From NCBI GenBank assembly GCA_903853895.1, contig CAINUX010000228.1:1-45913 (forward strand): a stretch of 45,913 nucleotides of DNA. The letters are read 5' to 3'. Below, piece by piece: positions 17,562 through 26,777 of this stretch. Below the pieces are notes generated by a model. It saw only the letters and a program-made list of their open reading frames with translations, was not told where the DNA came from and made no database searches. A program made the position numbers and the translations under genes. The stretch comes from an uncultured beta proteobacterium. GTDB lineage: Bacteria > Pseudomonadota > Gammaproteobacteria > Burkholderiales > Burkholderiaceae_C. Within the stretch, counting starts at the first letter, position 1. Every line of letters begins with the position of its first letter.

Positions 17562-18143
17562 ATGGAACACACCCTGCCCGCATTGCCGTTTGCCATCGAC
17601 GCTCTGGCACCTGCCTATTCCAAAGAGACGCTGGAGTTTCACCATGGCAAGCACCACAACGCCTACGTGGTCAACCTGAACAATTTGCAAAAGGGCACAG
17701 AGTTTGAAAGCATGTCGTTGGAGGACATCATCAAGAAGTCCACAGGCGGCATTTACAACAACTCCGCCCAGATTTGGAACCATACGTTCTTCTGGAACTG
17801 CATGAAGCCAAACGGTGGTGGCGAACCATCGGGTGCGCTGGCCACGGCCATCACGGCAAAGTGGGGAAGCTACGCTGCGTTCAAGGAAGCCTTCGTCAAG
17901 TCAGCGGTCGGAAATTTTGGGTCCGGATGGACATGGCTGGTGAAAAAGGCCGACGGTTCGGTAGACATTGTCAACATGGGTGCTGCGGGTACGCCGCTCA
18001 CAACCGCAGACAAAGCGTTGCTGACGGTGGACGTCTGGGAGCATGCCTACTACATCGACTATCGTAATCTGCGCCAGAAGTTTGTTGAAACGTATCTCGA
18101 GAAGCTCGTGAACTGGAGCTTTGCAGAAGCAAATTTCGCGTAG
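17562..18143 (+). CDS. sodB: Superoxide dismutase (Fe)
   Basis: A 193-residue Fe/Mn-type superoxide dismutase. Metal ligands are visible: His in LEFHHGKHHNAYV, His in SAQIWNHTFFWNCM, and Asp/His in LTVDVWEHAYYIDYRN. The tract AVGNFGSGWTWLV and the overall length match the iron type (SodB). It is cytoplasmic, with no signal peptide. The start is preceded by GAGAGGA 8 bases upstream. A bidirectional terminator at 18163-18189 separates it from a convergent gene. Confidence 0.96.
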   Translation: MEHTLPALPFAIDALAPAYSKETLEFHHGKHHNAYVVNLNNLQKGTEFESMSLEDIIKKSTGGIYNNSAQIWNHTFFWNCMKPNGGGEPSGALATAITAKWGSYAAFKEAFVKSAVGNFGSGWTWLVKKADGSVDIVNMGAAGTPLTTADKALLTVDVWEHAYYIDYRNLRQKFVETYLEKLVNWSFAEANFA

Positions 18144-18162
18144 AGAGAACGCTCAGATTGAG

Positions 18163-18189
18163 AAAAAGCCGACTGACGTCAGCTTTTTT
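18163..18189. terminator. Bidirectional terminator after sodB
   Basis: AAAAAGC and GCTTTTTT flank a GAC-TGAC-GTC stem. The A and T tails suit both sodB and the convergent DUF192 gene, whose stop overlaps it. Confidence 0.7.
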
Positions 18190-18637
18190 ATGGGCTAAAA
18201 GGGCGCCCTGACAATTTGGTGCCTGGCTTAACCCCCTTTTTTGCGAACCAGCCCTGGTTCATTTCAAGCACAAACCTGACTGGCTTGGCTGAACAATGCG
18301 ATTCCGTTGTTTGCGGCTTCATGTTCTCCAGATTCACGATGGTTCCATCATCTGCAACAAAGGCCGCAGTCAATGGCAGCAGGGTATTCTTCATCCAGAA
18401 GCACAGCCGACTGGGGTTCTCGAAGATGAACAGCATGCCCTCATTTTGTGGCATGTCCTTGCGAAACATGAGACCGATCTCGCGCTGCTCGGACGTCACA
18501 GCAAGCTGCGTGTCGATTTGGTGTATGCCAATCGACAGAGGAATGCGCTGCAATTGCATTTGGGGGCTGTCTTCAGCACTTGCGATACCATGGCCAATCA
18601 ATAAGGTGGCCAACAGGACGTTGAAAATGTCTTTCAT
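18188..18637 (-). CDS. DUF192 exported protein
   Basis: A 149-residue protein with a signal peptide (MKDIFNVLLATLLIGHGIA, then SAED) and one DUF192 domain: LAVTSEQREIGLMFRKDMPQ, then MLFIFENPSRLCFWMKNTLL, LTAAFVADDGTIVNLENMKP, and the end FVLEMNQGWFAKKGVKPG. The function of the family is not established; proteins are periplasmic or extracellular. I use the ATG at 18637 because it heads a clean signal peptide; a TTG seven codons upstream is also possible. It sits on the minus strand downstream of a small Lys-rich exported peptide, separated by a strong terminator. Confidence 0.88.
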   Translation of the reverse strand: MKDIFNVLLATLLIGHGIASAEDSPQMQLQRIPLSIGIHQIDTQLAVTSEQREIGLMFRKDMPQNEGMLFIFENPSRLCFWMKNTLLPLTAAFVADDGTIVNLENMKPQTTESHCSAKPVRFVLEMNQGWFAKKGVKPGTKLSGRPFSP

Positions 18638-18661
18638 CCTGCAATTGTGGCTCAACAATGA

Positions 18662-18687
18662 AAAATGCCCGCTGTCGCGGGCATTTT
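18662..18687 (-). terminator. Perfect 11-bp terminator
   Basis: AAAATGCCCGC-TGTC-GCGGGCATTTT is a perfect stem. Read on the minus strand it ends in a T run, so it closes the transcript of the 68-aa gene. Confidence 0.85.
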
Positions 18688-18705
18688 CTGGTTAGTCGAC
18701 AACGA

Positions 18706-18912
18706 CTATTTGGTGGCTTTCTTGGCTTTGCGCTTGGACTTTTTGGCCTTGTGGGCGACAGCCTTTGGCTTTTTCATTTCCTTTGCGGGAGCAGGCGCGG
18801 CAGCAGGAGTCGACTGGACGGCTGGTGCAACAGGTGCTGCAGGTGCAGCGGCTTGGGCAAACGCAGTAGCGCCAATAAAACCAGCAACCAAAGCAGCGAG
18901 AAGTTTGTTCAT
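18706..18912 (-). CDS. Small exported Ala/Pro/Lys-rich protein (68 aa)
   Basis: The protein starts with a signal peptide (MNKLLAALVAGFIGATAFAQ) and continues as an Ala/Pro linker (AAAPAAPVAPAVQS) and a very basic tail (KAVAHKAKKSKRKAKKATK). The basic tail looks like histone H1-type low complexity but would be exported. I do not recognise a function; acid-shock-type and envelope-binding peptides have similar make-up. It has a good terminator (18662-18687) and its own upstream region of 190 bases shared with icd, so it is a real monocistronic gene. Confidence 0.75.
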   Translation of the reverse strand: MNKLLAALVAGFIGATAFAQAAAPAAPVAPAVQSTPAAAPAPAKEMKKPKAVAHKAKKSKRKAKKATK

Positions 18913-19105
18913 TTTATTTTCCTAAGAATGAGAAGTCGAAACCGGCGTCAATTATCCAGCATTGTTGGGTGCGCATTGAATGCACCACGCCACCCTTTGA
19001 ACTTGACAATATCAAGCAAACTATTGGGAATAGAATTTGTGCATTTTTAGAAGCACACCTTTTCAGGCATTTGAGATTCCAAGATTCAACGGAGACCACT
19101 TTTCC

Positions 19106-20359
19106 ATGTACCAGCACATCAAAGTCCCTGCCGAGGGCCAAAAGATCACCGTCAATGCGGATATGTCCTTGAACGTGCCTGACCAGCCTGTCATTCCCTT
19201 TATTGAAGGCGACGGTACCGGTCTCGACATCACACCCGTGATGTTGAAGGTTGTTGATGCAGCCGTTGCCAAAGCCTATGTTGGCAAACGAAAGATTCAC
19301 TGGATGGAGGTCTATGCCGGCGAGAAATCGACTAATGTGTACGGACCGGACGTCTGGTTGCCGGAAGAAACTTTGCATGCATTGCGTGACTATGTGGTCT
19401 CGGTCAAAGGTCCATTGACGACGCCCGTTGGGGGTGGCATTCGTTCGTTGAACGTGGCGCTGCGCCAGGAGCTTGATCTCTATGTGTGTCTGCGCCCCAT
19501 CCAGTATTTTGACGGCGTGCCCAGCCCGGTCAAAGAGCCCCACAAGACCAATATGGTGATCTTTCGCGAAAATTCGGAAGACATCTATGCTGGTATCGAG
19601 TTCGAAGCCGAAAGCGACAAGGCCAAGAAGCTCATCAAGTTCTTGCAAGACGAAATGGGCGTGAAGAAGATCCGGTTCCCAAATACCTCGGGCATTGGCA
19701 TCAAGCCCGTGTCGCGGGAAGGCACGGAACGCTTGGTGCGCAAGGCACTTCAGTACGCCATTGACAATGATAAGCCCAGCGTGACCATTGTGCACAAGGG
19801 CAACATCATGAAGTACACCGAAGGAGGCTTCCGTGACTGGGCTTACGCCCTGGCGCAGAAGGAGTTTGGGGCTGAATTGATCGACGGCGGGCCCTGGTGC
19901 ACGTTCAAGAATCCCAAGTCTGGCAAAGACATTGTGGTTAAAGACAGCATCGCTGATGCATTCCTGCAGCAGATCTTATTGCGTCCCGCCGAATACAGCG
20001 TTATCGCAACCCTGAATCTGAACGGCGATTACATTTCTGACGCACTGGCCGCGCAGGTTGGGGGTATCGGTATCGCGCCAGGCGCCAACTTGTCGGACTC
20101 GGTGGCTTGCTTTGAGGCGACACACGGTACGGCCCCCAAATACGCGGGCAAGGATTATGTCAATCCTGGTTCTGAAATCCTATCAGCCGAGATGATGCTG
20201 CGCCACATGGGCTGGATTGAGGCGGCAGACCTGATCATCAGCTCGATGAAGAAGTCTATCAAAAGCAAGAAAGTGACTTACGATTTTGCGCGTTTGATGG
20301 ACGGTGCAACCCAAGTCAGCTGCTCTGGTTTCGGTCAGGTCATGATCGATAATATGTGA
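19106..20359 (+). CDS. icd: Isocitrate dehydrogenase (NADP)
   Basis: A 417-residue E. coli-type enzyme that converts isocitrate to 2-oxoglutarate and CO2 with NADP. It has [20 protein letters not shown], the phosphorylatable-loop region [20 protein letters not shown] (Ser and Arg contacts with isocitrate), [17 protein letters not shown], the catalytic [17 protein letters not shown] with Lys, and [20 protein letters not shown]. Start 19106 ([13 protein letters not shown]) gives the family length; GGAG lies 11 bases upstream. A terminator follows at 20408-20445. It is a single-gene unit. Confidence 0.96.
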   Translation: MYQHIKVPAEGQKITVNADMSLNVPDQPVIPFIEGDGTGLDITPVMLKVVDAAVAKAYVGKRKIHWMEVYAGEKSTNVYGPDVWLPEETLHALRDYVVSVKGPLTTPVGGGIRSLNVALRQELDLYVCLRPIQYFDGVPSPVKEPHKTNMVIFRENSEDIYAGIEFEAESDKAKKLIKFLQDEMGVKKIRFPNTSGIGIKPVSREGTERLVRKALQYAIDNDKPSVTIVHKGNIMKYTEGGFRDWAYALAQKEFGAELIDGGPWCTFKNPKSGKDIVVKDSIADAFLQQILLRPAEYSVIATLNLNGDYISDALAAQVGGIGIAPGANLSDSVACFEATHGTAPKYAGKDYVNPGSEILSAEMMLRHMGWIEAADLIISSMKKSIKSKKVTYDFARLMDGATQVSCSGFGQVMIDNM

Positions 20360-20407
20360 AGGATAGAAGGGTGATGTGACCGCATATTCGTTGCATTTTC
20401 TCTGGAG

Positions 20408-20445
20408 AAACCGCCAGGACAAATGGGTCCATGGCGGTTTTTTTT
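20408..20445 (+). terminator. Terminator after icd
   Basis: AAACCGCCA pairs with TGGCGGTTT over 9 bp, followed by further Ts (at least eight in all). Confidence 0.85.
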
Positions 20446-20529
20446 ATGCCTGCGACTTGAATCGCTGCACTGTGGCTCCAATTCACAGGAGCGGTGCAAT
20501 CCTTTGAGGGGACCGATAGAATCGATTTC

Positions 20530-20892
20530 ATGGCTACAAATAATCCAATAAAACCACCAGAACCTCCTGTGAAGCAGCCAGACCCTGAGGCGGGCGGTTC
20601 TGTTGTACTGGAGCGCAGAACGGAGCGTGTTAAGCCGCCCCAGATGTACCAGGTGATCATGCTGAACGATGACTACACGCCGATGGAGTTCGTTGTTGTC
20701 GTCATTCAGGAGTTTTTCGGAAAAGACCTAGAGTCAGCGACGCGGATTATGCTGAAAATCCATCTGGATGGTAAGGCGGTGTGTGGGGTCTATTCCAGGG
20801 ACGTGGCGGTAACCAAGGTTGATCAGGTACTGGAAGCGGCGCACAAGGCGGGGCACCCGCTCAAATGTGTCTGTGAACCACTGGATGTGTAG
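20530..20892 (+). CDS. clpS: ATP-dependent Clp protease adaptor
   Basis: A 120-residue adaptor that hands N-degron substrates to ClpA. The flexible N-terminus (~35 residues) is Pro-rich. The core has [20 protein letters not shown] with the ND pair of the N-degron pocket, then [20 protein letters not shown] and the C-terminal [20 protein letters not shown] 20530 fits the family; an upstream ATG at 20494 in the same frame would add 12 residues. clpA follows on the same strand after 77 bases, the usual arrangement. Confidence 0.96.
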   Translation: MATNNPIKPPEPPVKQPDPEAGGSVVLERRTERVKPPQMYQVIMLNDDYTPMEFVVVVIQEFFGKDLESATRIMLKIHLDGKAVCGVYSRDVAVTKVDQVLEAAHKAGHPLKCVCEPLDV

Positions 20893-20969
20893 TGAAAATC
20901 GAATGTAACAAACAGTAGACCGAGAAACGGTTTACAGTCAATCATCAACGCAAGGCTAAAGGAAATCAC

Positions 20970-23297
20970 ATGATTGCCCAAGAATTGGAAGTCAGCCTGC
21001 ACATGGCGTTTGTGGAAGCACGCCAGCAGCGCCACGAGTTCATTACTGTGGAGCACCTGTTGCTCGCACTGTTGGACAATCCCAGTGCGGCAGAAGTTTT
21101 GCGCGCATGTTCGGCCAATATCGATGATTTGCGCAAATCGCTCGCAAATTTCATCAAAGACAACACACCACAGGTGGCCGGTACAGATGATGTTGATACC
21201 CAGCCAACCCTTGGCTTTCAACGGGTCATCCAGCGCGCCATCATGCACGTGCAGTCCACGGGAAGCGGAAAGAAGGAAGTCACCGGTGCCAACGTGCTGG
21301 TCGCCATTTTTGGCGAAAAGGATTCGCACGCGGTTTACTATTTGCACCAGCAAGGGGTTACCCGTCTGGATGTGGTCAACTTCATTGCGCACGGGATCAA
21401 AAAGAACGATCCCCCTGAATCCACCAAAGCCAATGAGAATCCTGCAGAGAGTGACGAGGGAGCCGGAGGTGAGAAATCTGAAAAGACATCACCCTTGGAG
21501 CAGTTCACCCAAAATCTGAATCAGCTCGCAAAGGATGGGAAGATTGATCCCCTTATCGGGCGCGAATATGAGGTGGAACGTGTCATCCAGATCTTGTGCC
21601 GACGCCGCAAAAACAATCCCCTGCTGGTCGGAGAAGCCGGTGTAGGTAAAACTGCGATTGCAGAGGGTTTGGCCTGGCGCATTACGCAGGGCGATGTCCC
21701 GGAGATCCTGGCAGAGGCCATTGTCTATTCACTGGACATGGGTGCACTGCTGGCCGGAACCAAATACCGAGGTGATTTTGAGCAGCGTCTGAAAGGTGTT
21801 TTGAAGGCGCTGAAGGACAAACCGCACGCCGTGCTGTTCATCGATGAAATCCACACGCTGATCGGGGCTGGTGCTGCGTCTGGCGGCACCCTGGATGCAT
21901 CCAATCTACTCAAGCCTGGCCTGAGTTCAGGCGCGCTCAAATGCATTGGAGCCACCACCTTTGCCGAGTACCGTGGCATTTTCGAGAAAGACGCGGCGCT
22001 GTCCCGTAGATTCCAGAAAGTGGACGTGGTCGAGCCAACCATCGAACAGACGGTCGAAATCCTTAAGGGACTCAAGTCCCGTTTCGAAGAGCACCACAAT
22101 GTGAAGTACGCAGTCGCGGCCTTGCAGGCTGCAGCGGAGCTGAGCGCCAAATACATCAACGACCGGCATTTGCCGGACAAGGCCATAGACGTGATCGATG
22201 AGGCGGGTGCCGCCCAGCGCATCCTGCCAGCGAGCAAGCGAAAGAAAACCATTAGCAAGGCAGAGGTGGAAGAGATCGTGGCAAAGATCGCCAGGATTCC
22301 CGCAGCCAATGTCTCCAATGACGACCGCGGCAAGCTAAAGACGCTGGAGCGTGATCTGCGCAACGTGGTGTTTGGACAGGACAAGGCACTCGATGTATTG
22401 GCATCTGCAGTCAAGATGGCACGCTCGGGCATTGGAAAGGGTGACAAGCCCATTGGCTCGTTTCTGTTCAGCGGACCGACCGGCGTCGGTAAGACGGAAG
22501 CTGCCAAGCAGTTGGCCTACATCATGGGCATCGAACTGATTCGCTTTGATATGAGCGAGTACATGGAGCAGCATGCAGTCAGCCGCCTGATCGGTGCGCC
22601 GCCTGGCTACGTGGGCTTTGACCAAGGCGGCTTGTTGACGGAAGCCATCACCAAAAAGCCGCATTGCGTGCTGCTGCTTGACGAAATCGAAAAAGCACAC
22701 CCTGCGATTTTCAACGTGCTGCTACAGGTCATGGACCATGGCACGTTGACCGACAACAATGGGCGAAAGGCTGACTTCCGTAACGTGATCATCGTCATGA
22801 CCACCAATGCAGGTGCCGAGACCATGAACAAGGCAAGCATCGGGTTCACCAACCCGCGTGAGGCCGGTGATGAAGCGGCTGATATCAAGCGGTTGTTCAC
22901 CCCCGAGTTCCGCAACCGCCTGGATGCGACAGTTAGCTTCAAGGCCCTCGACGAGAACGTCATACTGCGCGTGGTGGACAAGTTCTTGTTGCAACTGGAG
23001 ACCCAGTTGGCCGACAAGAAAGTGGACGTTACCTTTACCGACAAACTGCGCAAGCATTTGGCCAAGAAAGGCTTTGACCCTTTGATGGGTGCGCGCCCTA
23101 TGCAACGACTGATTCAGGACACCATTCGCCGCGCGTTGGCAGACGAATTGTTGTTTGGTCGACTGACCGATGGTGGTCGTTTGACGGTTGATCTGGATGA
23201 CACGGACGAAAGCAAGACCGAGGTCTTGCTTGACATTCAGCCCTTGCCCGAGAAAAAGGGTAGGGCGAAGCCAGAAGAAGCAACGGCAGGTTCGTAG
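20970..23297 (+). CDS. clpA: ATP-dependent Clp protease ATP-binding subunit ClpA
   Basis: A 775-residue AAA+ unfoldase. The N-domain (~1-145) has the double repeat starting [21 protein letters not shown]1 has Walker [17 protein letters not shown] and Walker [16 protein letters not shown]2 has [16 protein letters not shown] and [20 protein letters not shown], and the sensor-2 region [11 protein letters not shown]. ClpA feeds proteins to ClpP; the ClpP-binding loop (IGFTN near residue 620) is visible. The C-terminus carries a charged tail ([15 protein letters not shown]). The middle domain of ClpB is absent, which excludes ClpB. Confidence 0.97.
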   Translation: MIAQELEVSLHMAFVEARQQRHEFITVEHLLLALLDNPSAAEVLRACSANIDDLRKSLANFIKDNTPQVAGTDDVDTQPTLGFQRVIQRAIMHVQSTGSGKKEVTGANVLVAIFGEKDSHAVYYLHQQGVTRLDVVNFIAHGIKKNDPPESTKANENPAESDEGAGGEKSEKTSPLEQFTQNLNQLAKDGKIDPLIGREYEVERVIQILCRRRKNNPLLVGEAGVGKTAIAEGLAWRITQGDVPEILAEAIVYSLDMGALLAGTKYRGDFEQRLKGVLKALKDKPHAVLFIDEIHTLIGAGAASGGTLDASNLLKPGLSSGALKCIGATTFAEYRGIFEKDAALSRRFQKVDVVEPTIEQTVEILKGLKSRFEEHHNVKYAVAALQAAAELSAKYINDRHLPDKAIDVIDEAGAAQRILPASKRKKTISKAEVEEIVAKIARIPAANVSNDDRGKLKTLERDLRNVVFGQDKALDVLASAVKMARSGIGKGDKPIGSFLFSGPTGVGKTEAAKQLAYIMGIELIRFDMSEYMEQHAVSRLIGAPPGYVGFDQGGLLTEAITKKPHCVLLLDEIEKAHPAIFNVLLQVMDHGTLTDNNGRKADFRNVIIVMTTNAGAETMNKASIGFTNPREAGDEAADIKRLFTPEFRNRLDATVSFKALDENVILRVVDKFLLQLETQLADKKVDVTFTDKLRKHLAKKGFDPLMGARPMQRLIQDTIRRALADELLFGRLTDGGRLTVDLDDTDESKTEVLLDIQPLPEKKGRAKPEEATAGS

Positions 23298-23303
23298 CCG
23301 CTG

Positions 23304-24344
23304 TTATTTGAAGCCAACCCGGTCCAGCATTTGCTGGACCTTGACTTGGTTCATTCCCACCACACTGATGGGAATGGTTTCGCTTTTGAAGCTGCCACCC
23401 GTCATGGCCTGGAGTGCCGGGTTGCTGATCTTTACACCCTTGGCCGCAGGCCACTCGTTGTTCCCATTGGCGAAGTGGTCTTGCGCAGGTGCACTCGCTA
23501 AGTACTCCAGGAACTTGATGGCATTGGTCAGGTTTTTGGCGTTCTTTGCAACAGCACCGCCAGCGATATTGACGTGCGTCCCCCACGTTGCCTGGTTGGG
23601 AAACACGACGCCCATACGGTCCATGATGGTGTGGTCGTCTGGGTTGTTCGAACGCATGATCCGCGCAAGGTAGTAGGTGTTCGTAACCGCAATGCTGCAT
23701 TCTCCCGAAGCAACCGCCTTGATCTGATCCGTGTCTCCCCCCTTGGGAGCGCGGGCCATGTTGGATACCATGCCTTTGAGCCATTGTTCCGCCGCCGCAT
23801 CTCCTAAGTGTTCTGTGACCGATCCGAACAGGGACAGGTTGTAGGGGTGCGAACCAGAGCGTATGCATAGCTTGCCCTTGTTTTTGGGGGCACCGAGTTC
23901 TTCGTAGGTATCCACATCTTCTTTTTTGACCTTTGCCTTGTCGTAGACGATGACGCGGGCGCGTGTCGAAAACCCAAACCACGGTGTTTCACCAGTGGGT
24001 GTGGTCTTGCCACGATACTGTGCGGGGATTGCGTCGTCCAATACCTTGGATTTCACGGGTTGGAACAAACCTTCGACTTCGCCGCGCCACAGCCGACTGG
24101 CATCGACCAGCAAGATAATGTCGGCGGGCGACGCGGTACCTTCTGCCTTCAGGCGGGCCAGAATACCGGCATCGTCGGCATCCACACGGTTGAGCCTGAT
24201 TCCCGTGGTTTTCGTAAAGTTTGCATACAGTGCTTCATCCGTGGGGTAGTGCCGTGCAGAATACACGTTCAGAACCTGTTCCTGGGCCATGGTTGCACCC
24301 GTGGCCATACAGACCAGGCAGGCAATTGCAATCTGTTTTTTCAT
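23304..24344 (-). CDS. Iron(III) ABC transporter substrate-binding protein (FbpA/FutA type)
   Basis: A 346-residue periplasmic binding protein. It has a signal peptide (MKKQIAIACLVCMATGATMA), then EQVLNVYSARHYPTDEALYA, the DADDAGILARLKAEG motif, and the tandem tyrosines SIAVTNTYYLARIM that bind ferric iron in this family. It is expected to deliver Fe3+ to an inner-membrane permease, but no permease or ATPase gene is adjacent, so it is an orphan here. ATG 24344 gives the signal peptide; the frame is open further upstream. A Fur-like box lies at 24401-24416. It converges on clpA with a 6-base gap. Confidence 0.9.
   Translation of the reverse strand: MKKQIAIACLVCMATGATMAQEQVLNVYSARHYPTDEALYANFTKTTGIRLNRVDADDAGILARLKAEGTASPADIILLVDASRLWRGEVEGLFQPVKSKVLDDAIPAQYRGKTTPTGETPWFGFSTRARVIVYDKAKVKKEDVDTYEELGAPKNKGKLCIRSGSHPYNLSLFGSVTEHLGDAAAEQWLKGMVSNMARAPKGGDTDQIKAVASGECSIAVTNTYYLARIMRSNNPDDHTIMDRMGVVFPNQATWGTHVNIAGGAVAKNAKNLTNAIKFLEYLASAPAQDHFANGNNEWPAAKGVKISNPALQAMTGGSFKSETIPISVVGMNQVKVQQMLDRVGFK
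23321..23340. terminator. Perfect hairpin inside the 3' end of the convergent gene
   Basis: GGTCCAGC-ATTT-GCTGGACC is a perfect 8-bp stem 24 bases after the clpA stop. It lies in the coding end of the convergent iron-binding-protein gene, where it encodes VQQMLDRVG. No T run follows, so it may slow polymerase or protect the clpA 3' end. Confidence 0.4.
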
Positions 24345-24400
24345 TGTGGTTTCGTTTTGTAGGTTGGAAGTCGTTGTTACTACGATCATATTACAAACGC

Positions 24401-24416
24401 GAATCATTCTCAATCA
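24401..24416. promoter_or_regulatory. Fur-like operator
   Basis: GAATCATTCTCAATCA (minus strand TGATTGAGAATGATTC) contains the GAAT-C-ATTC core and matches several positions of the Fur consensus. It lies 57 bases upstream of the iron-binding-protein start, between divergent genes, which supports iron control. Confidence 0.6.
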
Positions 24417-24443
24417 GTTGACTTTGATGTGGCTCAAATTTTC

Positions 24444-25355
24444 ATGAAGTATCTTCTTGCGGTAGTTTTAGCGTTCGGTTTGATCGGCTGCTCTAGCGTG
24501 CCGAAAGAGGTTGTTACCCCAATAGAGCCGTCGATCGCTCCGACTGCCCCTGTCGCTATCGTGGCTCCCAAAATACCTCCACGCATTGGTCTGGCATTGG
24601 GCGGTGGTGCGGCCCGGGGGTTTGCGCACGTAGGTGTTATTCAGGTGCTGGAAGAGGCCGGCATTCGGCCCTCCATGGTCGCCGGTACTTCTGCCGGAAG
24701 CCTGGTGGCGGCCTTCTATGCCAGTGGCAAAAGCGGCAAACAGTTGCAGCATGTGGCGGAGACGATGGAAGAGGCCGCTATTGCTGATTGGACGCTGCCC
24801 CTATTCAACCGGGGCATGCTACGTGGAGACGCTTTGGCCCGTTACGTGAACGGCCAAGTGGGTTCCCGCTTGATTGAAGACTTTCCCCTGCCGCTGGGCA
24901 TTGTGGCCACTGACCTCAACAGCGGTCAAAGCATGTTGTTTCAGCGTGGCGACACTGGTACGGCGGTGCGTGCGTCCAGCGCAGTTCCTGCTGTGTTTCA
25001 GCCTGTGAGGATTTCCGGGCGGGAGTATGTGGACGGGGGCTTGGTGTCTCCGGTGCCCGTGCGTGCGGCCCGCCAGATGGGTGCCGAATTGATCATCGCG
25101 GTGGACATTTCCAGCCCCCCCGAAGCCAATTTGGCCGGTGGGACCCTCGATGTCCTGCTGCAGACGTTTTCCATCATGAGCAAGAGCATCAACTACTTTG
25201 AACTCAAGGAAGCTGATGTGGTGGTACGGCCCGCCTTGCCGGGTGTATCCAGCTCTGATTTCAGTTCACGCAAAAAGTCGATTGAAGCGGGACGTCAGGC
25301 CATGCTGCAGCTGATGCCGCAGCTACGTGCCGCCATTGCGGCCAAGACGCGTTGA
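24444..25355 (+). CDS. Patatin-like phospholipase lipoprotein (RssA-like)
   Basis: A 303-residue protein with a lipoprotein signal (MKYLLAVVLAFGLIGCSSVP, lipobox LIGC). The patatin domain follows: oxyanion loop GLALGGGAARGFAHVGVIQV, the nucleophile elbow MVAGTSAGSL with the catalytic Ser, and the Asp of REYVDGGLVSPVPV. It should therefore be a Ser-Asp dyad acyl hydrolase anchored to the inner face of the outer membrane or to the inner membrane. I prefer ATG 24444 over the GTG at 24429, since it heads the signal. It diverges from the Fur-boxed iron gene and is followed by a convergent phasin unit. Confidence 0.9.
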   Translation: MKYLLAVVLAFGLIGCSSVPKEVVTPIEPSIAPTAPVAIVAPKIPPRIGLALGGGAARGFAHVGVIQVLEEAGIRPSMVAGTSAGSLVAAFYASGKSGKQLQHVAETMEEAAIADWTLPLFNRGMLRGDALARYVNGQVGSRLIEDFPLPLGIVATDLNSGQSMLFQRGDTGTAVRASSAVPAVFQPVRISGREYVDGGLVSPVPVRAARQMGAELIIAVDISSPPEANLAGGTLDVLLQTFSIMSKSINYFELKEADVVVRPALPGVSSSDFSSRKKSIEAGRQAMLQLMPQLRAAIAAKTR

Positions 25356-25367
25356 GAACGGCACACC

Positions 25368-25400
25368 CAAAAAAAAGGCCCCGTTTTGCAACGAGGCCTT
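25368..25400 (-). terminator. Terminator of the phasin gene
   Basis: AAGGCCCCGTT and AACGAGGCCTT form a stem with one mismatch. On the minus strand it is followed by eight or more Ts, so it ends the phasin transcript, and it could also end that of the patatin gene. Confidence 0.75.
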
Positions 25401-25526
25401 GAAGGGATCCCTGAACCTGATGGTTTCGAAAGGACCCGAGGAGACAACCGGTGGAAACACTTGCGTTCCCGAATTGGATAAATTATGTCAGGGTTTTCCC
25501 TGAAAGCCTAGAGTCCGCGCTCCAAA

Positions 25527-26069
25527 TTAGCGTTTCTTGGCCGCTTGCTTGGTTGCGCTGGTTGCTGTGGCGGCAACTGCATTGAAGTTGGCTTCGGCCA
25601 TTTCCGTGGCTTGCTTGACGGCTTTCTGCACGGATTCCAGTGCATTGTTGGCAGCGGATACCGTGCTTTTCATGATGGCAACAGCAGACTCAGAGCCAGC
25701 AGGTGCGTTCTTGGCAGCGCTGTCGACCAAGCCCATGAATTTCTTCTGTGCTTCAGCGGTTTGGCCTTCAAAGTTCTTGCCAAATTCAGCAGTTGTGCTG
25801 GTGGCGATGTCATACAGGTGACGGCTGTAAGCCGCAGTCTTTTCAGCCAAAGGCTGGAACAGACCGGACTGCAGTGCCAGCAACTCTTGTGCGTCCTTGA
25901 CGCTCAACAGGGTCTGGGTGTGGGAGTTGGCTTCAGACAAGGCTGCTTTGGAGGCGGTCAGGTTGAGTTCAACGATTTTTTCCACGCCTTCAAAAGCCTT
26001 CGTGGTCAAACCAAACAGGGTTTCGACGTTTGCTTTGTGGGAAGCCATTACTTGTTCAACAGTCATCAT
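25527..26069 (-). CDS. phaP: Phasin
   Basis: A 180-residue, helical, Ala-rich protein of the Phasin_2 type that coats polyhydroxyalkanoate granules. It begins [20 protein letters not shown] and continues with amphipathic heptad-like stretches ([40 protein letters not shown]), ending in a basic KQAAKKR. Start 26069 has GGAG 8 bases upstream on its strand; the adjacent ATG 26066 is equivalent. Upstream are a good sigma-70 promoter (26162-26189) and two matching dyads (26139-26153, 26198-26212) that look like PhaR operators. It is a single-gene unit with its own terminator. Confidence 0.92.
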   Translation of the reverse strand: MMTVEQVMASHKANVETLFGLTTKAFEGVEKIVELNLTASKAALSEANSHTQTLLSVKDAQELLALQSGLFQPLAEKTAAYSRHLYDIATSTTAEFGKNFEGQTAEAQKKFMGLVDSAAKNAPAGSESAVAIMKSTVSAANNALESVQKAVKQATEMAEANFNAVAATATSATKQAAKKR

Positions 26070-26138
26070 GTCAATATCTCCAAGAGTTGAGGTAAAAAAT
26101 TGCTATCTGCTCCGTAACCCGGCCTATTGGCACACACA

Positions 26139-26153
26139 TGTTGCAGTGCAGCA
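26139..26153 (+). promoter_or_regulatory. Candidate PhaR operator 1 (downstream of phasin -10)
   Basis: TGTTGCAGTGCAGCA is an imperfect dyad of the form TGYTGC-N3-GCARCA. It overlaps the expected start of the phasin transcript. Confidence 0.55.
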
Positions 26154-26161
26154 TTGGACAA

Positions 26162-26189
26162 ATTATAGGGTGACTGAAACGTAGTGCAA
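26162..26189 (-). promoter_or_regulatory. Sigma-70 promoter of the phasin gene
   Basis: On the minus strand TTGCAC (26189-26184) and TATAAT (26167-26162) are separated by 16 bases. It lies about 100 bases upstream of the phasin start. Confidence 0.7.
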
Positions 26190-26197
26190 GTCTTATT

Positions 26198-26212
26198 TGC
26201 TGCATCGCAACA
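26198..26212 (-). promoter_or_regulatory. Candidate PhaR operator 2 (upstream of phasin -35)
   Basis: On the minus strand TGTTGCGATGCAGCA differs from operator 1 at two central bases and points the other way. It lies just upstream of the -35 box. Confidence 0.55.
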
Positions 26213-26333
26213 AATTAGAACAACTTTTCTAAATCTGGCCATCGTCATCACCGGGTCACACAGGTGTCAGCTGTGATCAGAGTTGGTCGTGATTCAGACA
26301 GTCTCAGACAAAACGGGCTGGCAGAATCGGGCT

Positions 26334-26777
26334 ATGCCAAATTCCAAACAGTCAAAACCGATGCCTGAGTCGCGCAGTGCCTACCGTGCCTTCCGATCCA
26401 TCGCAACCCGGTGGATGGACAATGACGCCTATGGTCATGTCAACAACGTGGTTTACTACAGCTGGTTTGACACGGCGGTCAATGCCTATCTCATCGAAAA
26501 CGGCGCATTGGACATTCACTCTGGCGACACCATAGGGCTGGTGATTGAAACCCACTGCAACTATTTTGCGTCGCTGGCGTTTCCCCAAACGGTCTACGTC
26601 GGCATTCGGGTGGCCCGTCTGGGAACCTCCAGCGTGCGCTACGAGGTAGGCATCTTTGGTGACTCGGATCAGACTGCGGCCAAGGGGCACTTTGTGCACG
26701 TGTACGTCGACAAACAGACCCGCCGGCCGGTACCCCTGCCGTCACAACTGAAGACCGTATTGGAGACCCTGTTATGA
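26334..26777 (+). CDS. Hotdog-fold acyl-CoA thioesterase
   Basis: A 147-residue protein of the 4-hydroxybenzoyl-CoA thioesterase/YbgC type. The active-site stretch RWMDNDAYGHVNNVVYYSWF holds the catalytic Asp, followed by VIETHCNYFASLAFPQTVYV in the central helix-strand unit. It hydrolyses an unidentified acyl-CoA in the cytoplasm. ATG 26334 is preferred because the extra upstream residues have no homology. The next gene (nitroreductase) overlaps by 4 bases (ATGA), so translation is coupled. The three-gene unit with the dehydrogenase is probably catabolic. Confidence 0.9.
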   Translation: MPNSKQSKPMPESRSAYRAFRSIATRWMDNDAYGHVNNVVYYSWFDTAVNAYLIENGALDIHSGDTIGLVIETHCNYFASLAFPQTVYVGIRVARLGTSSVRYEVGIFGDSDQTAAKGHFVHVYVDKQTRRPVPLPSQLKTVLETLL

